From assembly GCA_022759165.1 (NCBI GenBank), contig JAEMPT010000103.1, positions 1 to 11,264 on the forward strand: DNA of 11,264 nucleotides. The letters are read 5' to 3'. The position numbers and the translations under genes are program-made. The stretch is from Thermoprotei archaeon (GTDB lineage Archaea > Thermoproteota > Thermoprotei_A > Sulfolobales > Fervidicoccaceae). Positions within the stretch are counted from its first letter, which is position 1, and every line of letters starts with the position of its first letter. Shown here piece by piece: positions 1 through 7,820 of the stretch. Under the pieces are notes generated by a model. It saw nothing but the letters and a program-made list of their open reading frames with translations. It did no database searches and was not told the origin of the DNA.

Positions 1-2
1 TG

Positions 3-980
3 CTTTCGAGTAAAGCAGAAGAGAAGCAGATAGGAATTGATATAGCTGGCCCAACCAGAGTAGAAGTGCTGTACAAGCAGATCACCCCAGAGAACCTGAC
101 TAGCTATCTGCCGAGCGATTACTTCATGAACGTTAATGGTAAGCTATACATGAAGGTCCCTGTCCTAATACTCAACAATACAGCGTCTACAAACAATCAA
201 ATATTCGCTGTTTTAATAGCGGGTGGCAGCATTACTACAAATATCTATCCTACTTTCAGCTATGGAAAAATTCTGGATAGCCTAGCAAAGGGATTAATGC
301 CGCAGGTCACGCTTCAAAAGGGTTCTCAAGCAATTTGGAGCAGTTTAGCCTTTTTTGACGACGTCGGTGATGTATATCCCAATCAAGGTGCATGGATTTG
401 GATTTGGGCGAGGCCTGTATATAGCATTTATAAGGTATATGATATGTGGCTAGGCTACATAGAGGATGATGCACAGGCAGTTATAACGGATGCATATGCA
501 ATCAATAATTTGATTCAAGGCGGAGGTAACTCAGGGTACCCCTCGCAAACTATAATGGATATGATGTTCAAGGGCTCGAACCTCACTCAGTTGATTGTGC
601 CTAATAGCACCTTGAGCGATGGAATACTATCGCCAGGAGAATACATTCATTCATCACAATTTTATAGCCTGTATGATACATGCGGAGCAAATTTTGAAGT
701 TGGAATACCAGTCGGCTCAATGCTAGCTACTGCTGCTTGCTTAGCTTTAAATCTAGAGCTAGGGGGAGTGCCTTGCTTAGTTGCGGAAGCCTTCCTTTCA
801 GCGTTTGGCGTTTCCATATCTGGGAGCCAATCAATTGTAATTGTAGACGATCTTATCAAGAACATAGGTCCTTCGAACGAGGCTGTGTACATAGCTACAA
901 GCAACTATCCGTATTCGAGCGGTTCATGCATCTACAAGGTGCCAATCGGACTTTACGTCGAGCTCAGGCCTGTCTCATAA
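3..980 (+). CDS. Unrecognised probable secreted or surface protein, 5' end outside the window
   Basis: The frame is open back to the window edge (codons begin at base 3), so the gene is cut on the left; the GTG at 66 is only the first start codon inside the window and probably not the real start. The 325 visible codons carry several N-x-S/T sequons (NLT, NNT, NLT, NST), tyrosine- and serine-rich stretches and few lysines, which suits an exported archaeal protein. Near the C-terminus (about bases 708-830) is a long Ala/Gly/Leu-rich hydrophobic stretch with two cysteines, beginning VGIPVGSMLATAACLALNLE, followed by a polar tail with a further cysteine. I recognise no family, catalytic motif or domain. 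It ends at a TAA and faces the ABC transporter genes convergently. The call as a gene is secure from its length and composition; the function is unknown and extracellular location is inferred. Confidence 0.75.
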   Translation, partial: LSSKAEEKQIGIDIAGPTRVEVLYKQITPENLTSYLPSDYFMNVNGKLYMKVPVLILNNTASTNNQIFAVLIAGGSITTNIYPTFSYGKILDSLAKGLMPQVTLQKGSQAIWSSLAFFDDVGDVYPNQGAWIWIWARPVYSIYKVYDMWLGYIEDDAQAVITDAYAINNLIQGGGNSGYPSQTIMDMMFKGSNLTQLIVPNSTLSDGILSPGEYIHSSQFYSLYDTCGANFEVGIPVGSMLATAACLALNLELGGVPCLVAEAFLSAFGVSISGSQSIVIVDDLIKNIGPSNEAVYIATSNYPYSSGSCIYKVPIGLYVELRPVS

Positions 981-996
981 TATAGCAAACATATGG

Positions 997-1010
997 TTTT
1001 TTCTACTTTT
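997..1010 (+). terminator. T-tract terminator of the left-edge gene
   Basis: Sixteen bases after the TAA stop there is a run of six T (997-1002) followed by CTAC and four more T; a further T6 lies at 1021-1026. Archaeal RNA polymerase terminates at such T-tracts without needing a hairpin. The position is right for the plus-strand gene; the function is inferred. Confidence 0.45.
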
Positions 1011-1026
1011 ATCGACCATGTTTTTT

Positions 1027-1076
1027 AAAAAAATTATGATCGTCGTTATTAATTTTAATACTATAACGGAACGATC
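1027..1076 (-). terminator. Hairpin plus T-run terminator of the ABC transporter operon
   Basis: On the minus strand, about 75 bases after the membrane-subunit stop, the arms GATCGT-(TC)-CGTTAT (1076-1063) and ATAACGACGATC (1049-1038) can pair as 12 base pairs with a two-base bulge and a 13-base AT-rich loop. This is followed by ATAA and a run of seven T (1033-1027). It looks like a bacterial intrinsic terminator. A palindromic protein-binding site would be an alternative reading. Confidence 0.5.
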
Positions 1077-1149
1077 AAAAATCTTGTTCTTCTCAATTTA
1101 TAATTGAAAGTTTCGTCCTTAAAAGTAAAGTTGTTTCATTTCAATTATT

Positions 1150-2712
1150 TCATCTTGAAAGATTAGCCTTCCTGAACAGGAGCCAGCCTATAACGATAGG
1201 TAAGGCTATCCACAAGATAGCGGAGACTACGACGAGGTACGGGTTAACTACGCTGATTTCCTGCATAGTATTTAGAGATCTTCCAATGAAATAGCTAGCG
1301 AAATTGACCAATCCAATTGGATTGAAGTAGTATGATATGTACTGCAGCCTAGCGAAGTTATTAGATAAGTACATACCTGTCCCATATAACTCGGTACCCA
1401 AAATAACGATTATTATGTTATATATCATCGTGAAGAATAGATACAGTAGAATTGACAGCGATAGGTATTTGCTTCCTCCTAAGACCGTGGAAAGCATATA
1501 GCATACGCTGTAAAATGCCAAGAGGGAAGAGAGTATGCCGAGAAATATTATCACTAAATGAGAGGCGCTTATTCCGTAACCTGTGATAAGCATTAGACTC
1601 GCATCGAAAGCTAAGAGGAACACAGCCGAGGAAACTAAGGTCGTCAACGCCCCAGCGGTGAACCTCGATATATATACATCCCACCTGGAGATAGGCCTAG
1701 CGAGGAGGAATTCAAGAGCTCCCATTCCCTTAGGCTTCGCTATAAGCGCATACGCTATATATAGGACAACTATGGGAAAGAAAAGAGAGAAAAGGGCTAG
1801 CCCTGCGCTTCCAGTAGAAATGCTTTCTATCTCGCCTTGCAATCTACCGGTGGAAACTCTCTCGATCGGAAGAGAAAAGGAACTATATATTTTTCCATCG
1901 GGTCCCTCAACAGTCAAATAAACATTCGAAATGCTCGATGAACTTATGTTCATATCAGATAGGTTAAGCTTATACACATTCAATCCGCTATTTGCTTCAC
2001 CCAAATATATGGTATTGTTGAGCGCTTCCGCACCCTGCGGTATTAAAGTAGAGTTCAGGATAGCGCACCTAAAAGTGAAGCCATTCCCAGGCAGATCGAG
2101 GAGAGCCGTCAGCATCAGCTCATCCTTATTTAGATATGCCCAAACGTCCCCTATCATATTTCCGCTCTGATCGATAATTGAGAAGCCGCCAAACGGTGTA
2201 ATATAAGCATAGCGATCTCCCTCTTTCATAGCTAAGCCAATAATCTCATCGGATACGCCCAATGAAGAAGAAACCTGGATCCTTAAACCGGGGAACATGT
2301 TGGATGGAGCATTCGTAGTGCTTTGGCTCGACATTATCTGGCTAAGCACGCTCTCGTTTATAGTATCATTTAGCGCATAAAAACCGTTCGTCGCCTTGAA
2401 GGTCCAACTCTTCAATGTTTGAAAAGCATCCGCACTAAGAGAATTAGCGCTTGTGTTCATAATCCCCAAATATATCGCTACATTTGAGTTGAGCGGTTTG
2501 AGATTCGCGTCATAAGCATTGAAGTAGAATATGAAGTTACCGTTGCTCAAATCTATCTTTCCAAACCCCTCCGTATATATCCTTACAGAAGTGCTAAGCG
2601 TTGTCGTTACGATATAGGATAGACCTACCCCTATAACTATAAAAGCTACTAAGGATAGAACGGTTGCGGGTCTAAGAAAGGATCTCTTGAAGTCATAGAA
2701 AAGAGGCTTCAT
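1150..2712 (-). CDS. ABC-2 type transporter membrane subunit with large extracytoplasmic domain
   Basis: A 520-residue integral membrane protein that should pair with the ATPase encoded just upstream. Residues about 16-36 form a first helix, about 40-300 a hydrophilic domain with many N-x-S/T sequons (probably outside the cell), then five further helices near 306-325, 356-376, 386-406, 416-439 and 492-511. Between helices two and three lies GALEFLLARPISRWD, the cytoplasmic coupling motif of ABC-2/NatB-like subunits. I chose the ATG at 2712 over the ATG at 2727: it follows the ATPase TGA stop by one base and has a GGAGGGA Shine-Dalgarno (2725-2719) six bases ahead, pointing to translational coupling. 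Substrate is unknown; drugs, peptides, ions or lipids are all seen in this superfamily. Family call strong, direction (export) inferred from family. Confidence 0.88.
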   Translation of the reverse strand: MKPLFYDFKRSFLRPATVLSLVAFIVIGVGLSYIVTTTLSTSVRIYTEGFGKIDLSNGNFIFYFNAYDANLKPLNSNVAIYLGIMNTSANSLSADAFQTLKSWTFKATNGFYALNDTINESVLSQIMSSQSTTNAPSNMFPGLRIQVSSSLGVSDEIIGLAMKEGDRYAYITPFGGFSIIDQSGNMIGDVWAYLNKDELMLTALLDLPGNGFTFRCAILNSTLIPQGAEALNNTIYLGEANSGLNVYKLNLSDMNISSSSISNVYLTVEGPDGKIYSSFSLPIERVSTGRLQGEIESISTGSAGLALFSLFFPIVVLYIAYALIAKPKGMGALEFLLARPISRWDVYISRFTAGALTTLVSSAVFLLAFDASLMLITGYGISASHLVIIFLGILSSLLAFYSVCYMLSTVLGGSKYLSLSILLYLFFTMIYNIIIVILGTELYGTGMYLSNNFARLQYISYYFNPIGLVNFASYFIGRSLNTMQEISVVNPYLVVVSAILWIALPIVIGWLLFRKANLSR

Positions 2713-2713
2713 C

Positions 2714-3628
2714 TCAGTTCCCTCCATCCTTTATCAGCCTGAAGAAGAACTCCTCAAGCCCTTTCTCCTCCTGTTTAAGCTCCAGAACATTTATCCCATG
2801 CTCTAGAAGAGCCTTCACTATCTCCCCCGTGCTAGCGCTGGGGTCCAAGAGCGCTATAGATTCACCGCGAACTTCTGCTTTCCCGAACTCCTTTAAAACA
2901 TAGAGAGATTCATTGACCTTATCGACCTTCAGAATTATAGCTGGCTTCGCGATATCGGCTATCTCATTCATTTTATAGACCCCCAATATCTTTCCCTTGT
3001 GAATGAACACTACTTTGTCCGCAATTCCCTGAACCTCGCTCAGTATATGCGAGGAGAAGAGAACCGCTTTTCCTTGGCTCTTGAACTTTAAGGCGAGCTC
3101 CCTGAAAAAGACTATGCCCTGAGGATCTAGGCCATTGAGCACTTCATCGAATATGAAATTCGGTGGATCGTTTATGAGCGAGACAGCTAAAGCAAAACGC
3201 TTTTTCATCCCCTGAGATAAAGCTGCTAGCTTCATGTTTAAAGCGTTTCCCAGCTCGAGCATCTCCAATTTTTCTTTAGCCAGCCTCTTAGCGCTATCAA
3301 CCGATATCCCGTAATAACCGGCTATGTAGAGAAAATAATCGATAACCTTGAAGTCCGTTTCAAATATAGGTAATTCAGGAACCCACCCTATCCTCTCAGA
3401 TGCCCTCTTCTTTTCTTTAGTAACGGAAATACCATCGATGATGGCATCTCCATTGTCCGGGGGCAATACGCCAACCGCGATCCTGATCGTCGTGGTTTTC
3501 CCCGCTCCATTTAGGCCAACATATCCCGCTATCTCGCCATTTTCAACAGTAAAGCTCACATCTTCCAATACCTTATGATTGCCGAAAGACTTTGAAACGT
3601 TTTTGATCTCGATCAAACCGATGAACAC
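2714..3628 (-). CDS. ABC transporter ATP-binding subunit
   Basis: Cytoplasmic nucleotide-binding subunit that powers the ABC-2 membrane protein encoded next. Visible in order (304-residue numbering): Walker A GLNGAGKT (38-45), a Q-loop region GWVPELP where the usual glutamine is a glutamate (E85), signature LSQGM (137-141), Walker B FIFDE (158-162) followed by VLNGLDP, and the switch histidine in SSH (H194). The NBD is followed by about 95 residues of accessory C-terminal domain, as in NatA/CcmA-like ATPases. The stop overlaps the membrane-subunit region. Two starts are possible: GTG 3628, or TTG 3616, which has a GGTG Shine-Dalgarno nine bases ahead and gives the more typical N-terminus (LIEIKNVSKSFG). 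Glutamate in the Q-loop and DEV instead of DEP are variants, not signs of inactivity. Family call is near certain, substrate unknown. Confidence 0.93.
   Translation of the reverse strand: MFIGLIEIKNVSKSFGNHKVLEDVSFTVENGEIAGYVGLNGAGKTTTIRIAVGVLPPDNGDAIIDGISVTKEKKRASERIGWVPELPIFETDFKVIDYFLYIAGYYGISVDSAKRLAKEKLEMLELGNALNMKLAALSQGMKKRFALAVSLINDPPNFIFDEVLNGLDPQGIVFFRELALKFKSQGKAVLFSSHILSEVQGIADKVVFIHKGKILGVYKMNEIADIAKPAIILKVDKVNESLYVLKEFGKAEVRGESIALLDPSASTGEIVKALLEHGINVLELKQEEKGLEEFFFRLIKDGGN
2719..2725 (-). promoter_or_regulatory. Shine-Dalgarno GGAGGGA deciding the membrane-subunit start
   Basis: GGAGGGA lies inside the last codons of the ATPase gene, six bases before ATG 2712. It would overlap the alternative ATG at 2727 and so supports the downstream start and stop-start coupling (TGA-G-ATG). 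Confidence 0.65.
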
Positions 3629-3654
3629 CGCTACATTTTTCTAATTATGCTTTT

Positions 3655-3665
3655 CTATTAAAAAA
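3655..3665 (-). promoter_or_regulatory. Possible TATA-like promoter of the ABC operon, or T-run ending the upstream gene
   Basis: The minus strand reads TTTTTTAATAG, placing a transcript start near 3633, a few bases before GTG 3628 and about 17 before TTG 3616. The same T6 lies about 60 bases after the EF-Tu-like gene stop and could serve as its terminator. Either or both readings are inference. Confidence 0.35.
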
Positions 3666-3727
3666 TTATCCATTAATAAGAAAGAGACGTATAAACTAAC
3701 AATGAGATTCGCATTTTTAGATAATCA

Positions 3728-4645
3728 CTATATCCGGGACGCGGAAGAAATGAGCCTTCCCACGATCCTCGATCTCTTCGCATTATCGCTCGGAGAAACT
3801 ATAAGGTACTCCGCTCTTACCGGTAAGGGCCTTTTGAGCTTCACCTTAGCCTTTTTCCCTTCTACCTCTATGGTTCCAGGAGAGTAGCACCCTCCTCCAT
3901 GTACATGGTATTCGAAACCGTTCTTTAAACCGGAGGACCATGGCAGAACTTCAATTTCTCCCTCGATCTCCTCAACGAATTTTCCCTTCGTCAGTGCGTA
4001 CACATCTTTCAGCTTATTATAATCCCCGCCCTTTATAGCCAAACCTACCCTAGTTCCATAATCTACTTCCTTATAGTCTACGTCGAGCACTTGTATGCTC
4101 TTGATCTCTATTTCCTCCTTTGTAGGAAGAGAGATGAATCGGTCGTGTGCCTTTATGTTCGTCTTAGCGAAACCAAGCATAACCGTACCTACGCCCTTTA
4201 CTGGAAACACCCTATCTATGTATGCATACCCATCGTCCGAATTAGCATCGTTCCCCTCGAAACTAATATCCTCGGGCCTTTCGAGGAACAGTGCATTCGA
4301 AAATCCCGCATCTGATATCAGCTTCCTAGCTCTATCCCCTCCTCCTATTATCATAGTCCTCTTGCCTAAGGTCTTCATCAAAAGTATCAATTCCCCATCG
4401 AACGAGTTGAACGGTTCCTCCGCATAATAAATGAGGACATCGGAAAGCGAGGCTGCTCTTACGAGATCTATTATGCTCTCAGGGTAATCGGTGGGGACTA
4501 AAACTGAGAGAAGAAGATCCTGATCGAGCTTCCTATAGTAGATTTCGATTCCATTCTTGTCCTCCAGCTTCCCGATCTTTTCCGCCACGCCTTTTGCCCT
4601 TTCCTTGGATTTGGACAGCACAGCTGCTATGATCCCCTTCAACAT
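3728..4645 (-). CDS. EF-Tu/SelB-like translation-factor-related protein lacking GTPase motifs
   Basis: A 305-residue soluble protein. Residues about 141-210 match domain II of the EF-Tu/EF-1A/SelB family: RVFPVKGVGTVMLGFAKTNI, then HDRFISLP, IKSIQVLDVD and YGTRVGLAIKG give the classical beta-barrel pattern, with GVGTVMLG closest to SelB-like factors. Residues about 215-305 would be domain III and contain an unusual EYHVHGGGCYSPGTIEV stretch. The first 140 residues sit where the G domain should be but are far shorter than the usual ~200, with no GxxxxGK(S/T) P-loop, DxxG or NKxD. The fold of this part may be a remnant (TMIIGGGDRARKLI resembles a beta-alpha unit). It therefore probably cannot bind GTP in the usual way. 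It has its own TATA-like box and lies downstream of the MutS-like pair. Domain II call is good; role unknown: perhaps a regulatory or RNA/aminoacyl-tRNA-related paralogue. Confidence 0.75.
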   Translation of the reverse strand: MLKGIIAAVLSKSKERAKGVAEKIGKLEDKNGIEIYYRKLDQDLLLSVLVPTDYPESIIDLVRAASLSDVLIYYAEEPFNSFDGELILLMKTLGKRTMIIGGGDRARKLISDAGFSNALFLERPEDISFEGNDANSDDGYAYIDRVFPVKGVGTVMLGFAKTNIKAHDRFISLPTKEEIEIKSIQVLDVDYKEVDYGTRVGLAIKGGDYNKLKDVYALTKGKFVEEIEGEIEVLPWSSGLKNGFEYHVHGGGCYSPGTIEVEGKKAKVKLKRPLPVRAEYLIVSPSDNAKRSRIVGRLISSASRI

Positions 4646-4694
4646 TTTGCACCTTTTAGCCTCAATTTCTGAAAAGCTTCAATCTGATAGGAAG

Positions 4695-4702
4695 CTTATA
4701 TA
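4695..4702 (-). promoter_or_regulatory. Archaeal TATA box of the EF-Tu-like gene
   Basis: The minus strand carries TATATAAG after an A-rich stretch (CAAAA). A start about 26 bases on, near 4673, would leave a 28-base leader holding AAAAGGTG (Shine-Dalgarno GGTG at 4653-4650, four bases before ATG 4645). This is the clearest TATA box in the window. Confidence 0.6.
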
Positions 4703-4787
4703 TTTTGAGGAGTTCGTTTGAATTTAATAAAAAATCCCAATTGAACTGACATTTTCCTTTTTATATGAAAGCATCGCTTTTCAAGAC

Positions 4788-4792
4788 AAAAA
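4788..4792 (-). terminator. T-run terminator after the MutS-like pair
   Basis: About 35 bases after the TGA stop at 4827 the minus strand reads CCTCCTTTTTGTC. The T5 is a modest archaeal terminator candidate, separating the MutS-like operon from the EF-Tu-like gene with its own TATA box. Confidence 0.35.
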
Positions 4793-4826
4793 GGAGGTTA
4801 GATATAGTCCTCTTTTCAGTCATTTT

Positions 4827-6296
4827 TCAGCCGCTATTGTGTAATTTTTTCCATAGGTCCATAGCATAGCCTGGTTGCAGCGATCCCCTCATTAACCTAT
4901 AAGTCCTAGTCCCGTCCTCCAGCCTTTCTGGTACCAAGAGCACTATTTTATCGCCGTAATGAGTAACGAACTTATATATGAAGTCCTGGAGGAAGGTCAC
5001 GTAGAATACGCTGATGCCCGAATCTATTAGAGCAGAGACGACGTTTTCCGCTACTACAGAGGCTTCCAGCTGGTTCGTCGTTGAAAAGCTCTCATCCATT
5101 ATAACGAAGTCCCCCTTCTTAAGAGATCCAACGAATCCCCTGAACCTTTTGACCTCCTCTTCGAACTTTCCATAGGACAGCGTCCTCTCCTCTTCCCTGA
5201 GGAAATGAGTATATACTGCCCCGGGATTAGGTATGTAGAAGCTTTCAGCCGGAACGAATAGGCCTGACCTGGCAAGTAACAGTGCTTGACCGACGGCCTT
5301 GATGAATGTGGTCTTTCCACCCCTGTTTGCTCCGCTTATCAGAACAGCGAAGGCACCATCCTTCTGTATTTCGAGGCTATAGGGGACCGTCTTACCTGAT
5401 CTGGAGATGGATAGCGAAAGGCAATAGAGATTCTCAAACGAAAACCTGCCTTGCTCAAATTCAGCGTAAGTCCTTGGGAGGCCTAGCTTATCGAAGAAAT
5501 CGTTTAAATTCATGGCGCCAACGTAGAACGAAAGCTGTCTCCTAAGCTCCTCGAAGAATTCCTTTATATGGTTATATGCCTTCAGAATGGTCGAGGCGAC
5601 TTGAGACAATACCCATCTCTCTATGTCATATAGGATTTGAGCGCCGGCCTCGTCTCTTGGATCCAATTTATAAGTATATTCCTTGCCAACGCTGAATATT
5701 TTCGAGAGCAATGAGCCCTTTTCCTTAGGCATCAATAAGATCGGATCGATCAAGGAATTGTACTTCCCCAATTTGACTGAAAAATCGATGCCCTGATCGA
5801 AGCTGAAGATCTTAGCCACTTCTCTTGCGGAAGAGATGAACTTCTCATCGATATTGGCGAAGAGAGATTCCATCAGATCACTGAATGCCTTCGAGGAAAA
5901 TCTAGGCGTGGATCTCAGAAGCGTTATCAGTTCCTCGAGGGCGTCAGCGAAAATCTCGATCCCTCTGGATGCCTCGTGCACAACAACCGCAGGATCGTCC
6001 GTCCTGAAAAAGAATATCTCTCTCCTGAGCCTATCTAAAACATCCCCTGAAATCGAATACATCTTTAGAACGGTCTCTCTATGAGCTAAGGCATCCTTTA
6101 CTGCATCTTGCCTATATCTGACGTCCTCCTCGGAGGTTTCCCCAAGCAACAGCACGTTCATCCAAGTCTCTGCTATTAGCTTGTCGCCGTTGGATGCGAC
6201 AGCTACTATCTTATCCAACTCGAGGTCAGTCCTAACATCGTCAGCTATGCTTATCCTCGTTGCCTTTCCTAATCTGAGCAGATCGAACTGAATCAT
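4827..6296 (-). CDS. MutS-like ATPase, second gene of a tandem pair
   Basis: A 489-residue protein made of a helical core resembling MutS domain III (about 25-270; early DVRYRQDAVKDAL resembles the conserved start of this clamp/lever region) and a MutS-type ABC ATPase domain (about 285-480). Walker A is GANRGGKTT (322-330), the signature region SYGKFEEEV (384-392... near the expected dimer contact), and Walker B FVIMDE (397-402) followed by SFSTTN. The histidine of the canonical ATHY motif is lost: the site reads YVTFLQDF. There is no N-terminal mismatch-binding domain with its Phe-x-Glu, and no C-terminal Smr nuclease as in MutS2. The ATG overlaps the upstream MutS-like gene stop by four bases (ATGA). 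It likely acts with that partner on DNA or another large ligand; the process is unknown. From memory, bacterial genomes hold similar adjacent pairs with a (D/N)ESF..TN motif. Domain assignment strong, role open. Confidence 0.85.
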   Translation of the reverse strand: MIQFDLLRLGKATRISIADDVRTDLELDKIVAVASNGDKLIAETWMNVLLLGETSEEDVRYRQDAVKDALAHRETVLKMYSISGDVLDRLRREIFFFRTDDPAVVVHEASRGIEIFADALEELITLLRSTPRFSSKAFSDLMESLFANIDEKFISSAREVAKIFSFDQGIDFSVKLGKYNSLIDPILLMPKEKGSLLSKIFSVGKEYTYKLDPRDEAGAQILYDIERWVLSQVASTILKAYNHIKEFFEELRRQLSFYVGAMNLNDFFDKLGLPRTYAEFEQGRFSFENLYCLSLSISRSGKTVPYSLEIQKDGAFAVLISGANRGGKTTFIKAVGQALLLARSGLFVPAESFYIPNPGAVYTHFLREEERTLSYGKFEEEVKRFRGFVGSLKKGDFVIMDESFSTTNQLEASVVAENVVSALIDSGISVFYVTFLQDFIYKFVTHYGDKIVLLVPERLEDGTRTYRLMRGSLQPGYAMDLWKKLHNSG

Positions 6297-7780
6297 CCAA
6301 GCATCCCCTTCAATTTCTCGTAAACGAGCTGATACTTCGCAGCGATCCTTATGGCCATATACTCAGCTGGAGGGCTGCCAGGTAGTATCTTATACGATGG
6401 TCTCAGTGGCTCCTCGCGAGATGGCATTGCCACGAGGCTAATAACATAGCTCAAAGAGGCGACCTTTGGTATAAATGTAACGTAAAGGCAATATGCTCTC
6501 TTCTTATTGAGCTCCCCCAGGAAAAGCTCCGCTAGCTGGAAGCCCTCTTCCGAAGTCGTTGTGGAGAATAGCTCGTTGGTTATCACGAGTGAGGAATCAT
6601 TAGCGCTCTTCAATATGTTCCAGGCTCTCACGACATCGTGCTCGAGCCTGCTGAGCTCTTCCCCTTTGTCCTCTTCTATTGGAAAAGCTGTCATTATTGA
6701 GGAGAAGAAGGGGAGCATAGCCTCTGAAGCTGGAACGGGGACGCCCAGCTTAGATAGATAGGAAAGCTGTCCGAAGGAAATGGAGAAAGTAGTCTTCCCT
6801 CCCCCGTTCATTCCCGTGATCGTGAATATCCTTTTTTCGCCATCAGTCTCTATGTCGTTCGGGATCGCCTTCCCGATCTTCGCTAAGAGAGGGCTATAAA
6901 AGCCCTTCACCTTTATCGACCCATCGGTTGTGAAGCGAGGGATAACGAAGGGGTATCCCTTCTCCTCGATCCTTCTCATGAACTTCACATAAGAAATGTA
7001 GAACTCTGCCTCCTTCGAGAAATTCCTAACGCCTTCGTCTATTATCGATGGAAAATCCTCTGAGAATTTCCTCAGGATATTATACTCTTCCTTGAAAAAT
7101 CCGAATGCCCCCTCAAGAATCGCTGCATGTATGTGCGACATCTCTCCAGCTGTCCTATGATATTTCACCTCTTCAACCTGTCCGCTTCCTTTGAACCTTG
7201 CGAAGAGGGCTTCAATGAAGGATGCCAGATCTTCTCCATCGTCATAGCTCCATACTTTTATCTTATCTCCGATTATCTTAACTCTCACCTTTATCTTTTC
7301 CCTAGCTGCTTTAGCTTCATATGCTCTTTCTTTCATCGAGCGGAACGTTTCGCTTTCAATGATGCTATTTAAATAAGCGAGAAAATGTTTGAGGCCTTCT
7401 GAACCGATTTTAACTGAGCTCAGCTTTTCATGGAATGACTCAAGCGCTTCTATGTATTCCAGTGCTGCGTCGAGGTGCAAGCCAGGCTTGTGTTGCTCAT
7501 ATGCCTCCTTCTCCAGCTCCAGGATCCTCATGCACTCTCTTATTTTTTCCACGAACTTCACAACTTCATCATAAACCTCTTTTCTCAACATGTCCTGAAA
7601 CACGTTTAACCTAAAAACCGCGGCATCTTTTTCGTCGAGTTGCTCAAGATATAAGGCACCGAGATATTCGTCCTTCTCCTTCCCCAAGATATCGGTTAAA
7701 AGTTCCGATATTCGAAGATCCCAAATTACCTGGTCGCTCGCTCTTCTCCCCCTTTTTCCGAGGAGGCTTTCGTACTCCAT
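6293..7780 (-). CDS. MutS-like ATPase, first gene of a tandem pair
   Basis: A 495-residue protein with a long helical region (about 20-270, matching the layout of MutS domain III; it contains the early VFRLNVFQDML) and a C-terminal MutS-type ATPase. Walker A is GMNGGGKTT (323-331), the conserved follow-on is FGQLSYLSKLGVPVPA, and Walker B is LVITNE (398-403), where the usual aspartate is asparagine (N402) while catalytic E403 stays; then LFSTTT. The ATHY histidine site reads YVTFIPKV. It lacks mismatch-recognition and Smr domains. The NE variant with STT resembles, from memory, one member of paired bacterial MutS-like ATPases, so it may be a family trait and not decay. Start ATG 7780 is well supported by GAGGTGA four bases ahead. 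Its stop overlaps the start of the second MutS-like gene, so the products are probably made in equal amounts and form a heterodimer (inference). Confidence 0.87.
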   Translation of the reverse strand: MEYESLLGKRGRRASDQVIWDLRISELLTDILGKEKDEYLGALYLEQLDEKDAAVFRLNVFQDMLRKEVYDEVVKFVEKIRECMRILELEKEAYEQHKPGLHLDAALEYIEALESFHEKLSSVKIGSEGLKHFLAYLNSIIESETFRSMKERAYEAKAAREKIKVRVKIIGDKIKVWSYDDGEDLASFIEALFARFKGSGQVEEVKYHRTAGEMSHIHAAILEGAFGFFKEEYNILRKFSEDFPSIIDEGVRNFSKEAEFYISYVKFMRRIEEKGYPFVIPRFTTDGSIKVKGFYSPLLAKIGKAIPNDIETDGEKRIFTITGMNGGGKTTFSISFGQLSYLSKLGVPVPASEAMLPFFSSIMTAFPIEEDKGEELSRLEHDVVRAWNILKSANDSSLVITNELFSTTTSEEGFQLAELFLGELNKKRAYCLYVTFIPKVASLSYVISLVAMPSREEPLRPSYKILPGSPPAEYMAIRIAAKYQLVYEKLKGMLG

Positions 7781-7784
7781 ACCT

Positions 7785-7791
7785 TCACCTC
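7785..7791 (-). promoter_or_regulatory. Strong Shine-Dalgarno of the MutS-like operon
   Basis: GAGGTGA on the minus strand matches the archaeal anti-Shine-Dalgarno (CACCTC) and sits four bases before ATG 7780. It fixes this start. Confidence 0.75.
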
Positions 7792-7820
7792 TTGAAAAGT
7801 AGGAGTCATCAGCCTCGGGG

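Noticed and set aside
1583..2170. Plus-strand open frames opposite the ABC membrane subunit
   Set aside because: They are antisense shadows of a gene with clear membrane helices and a coupling motif.
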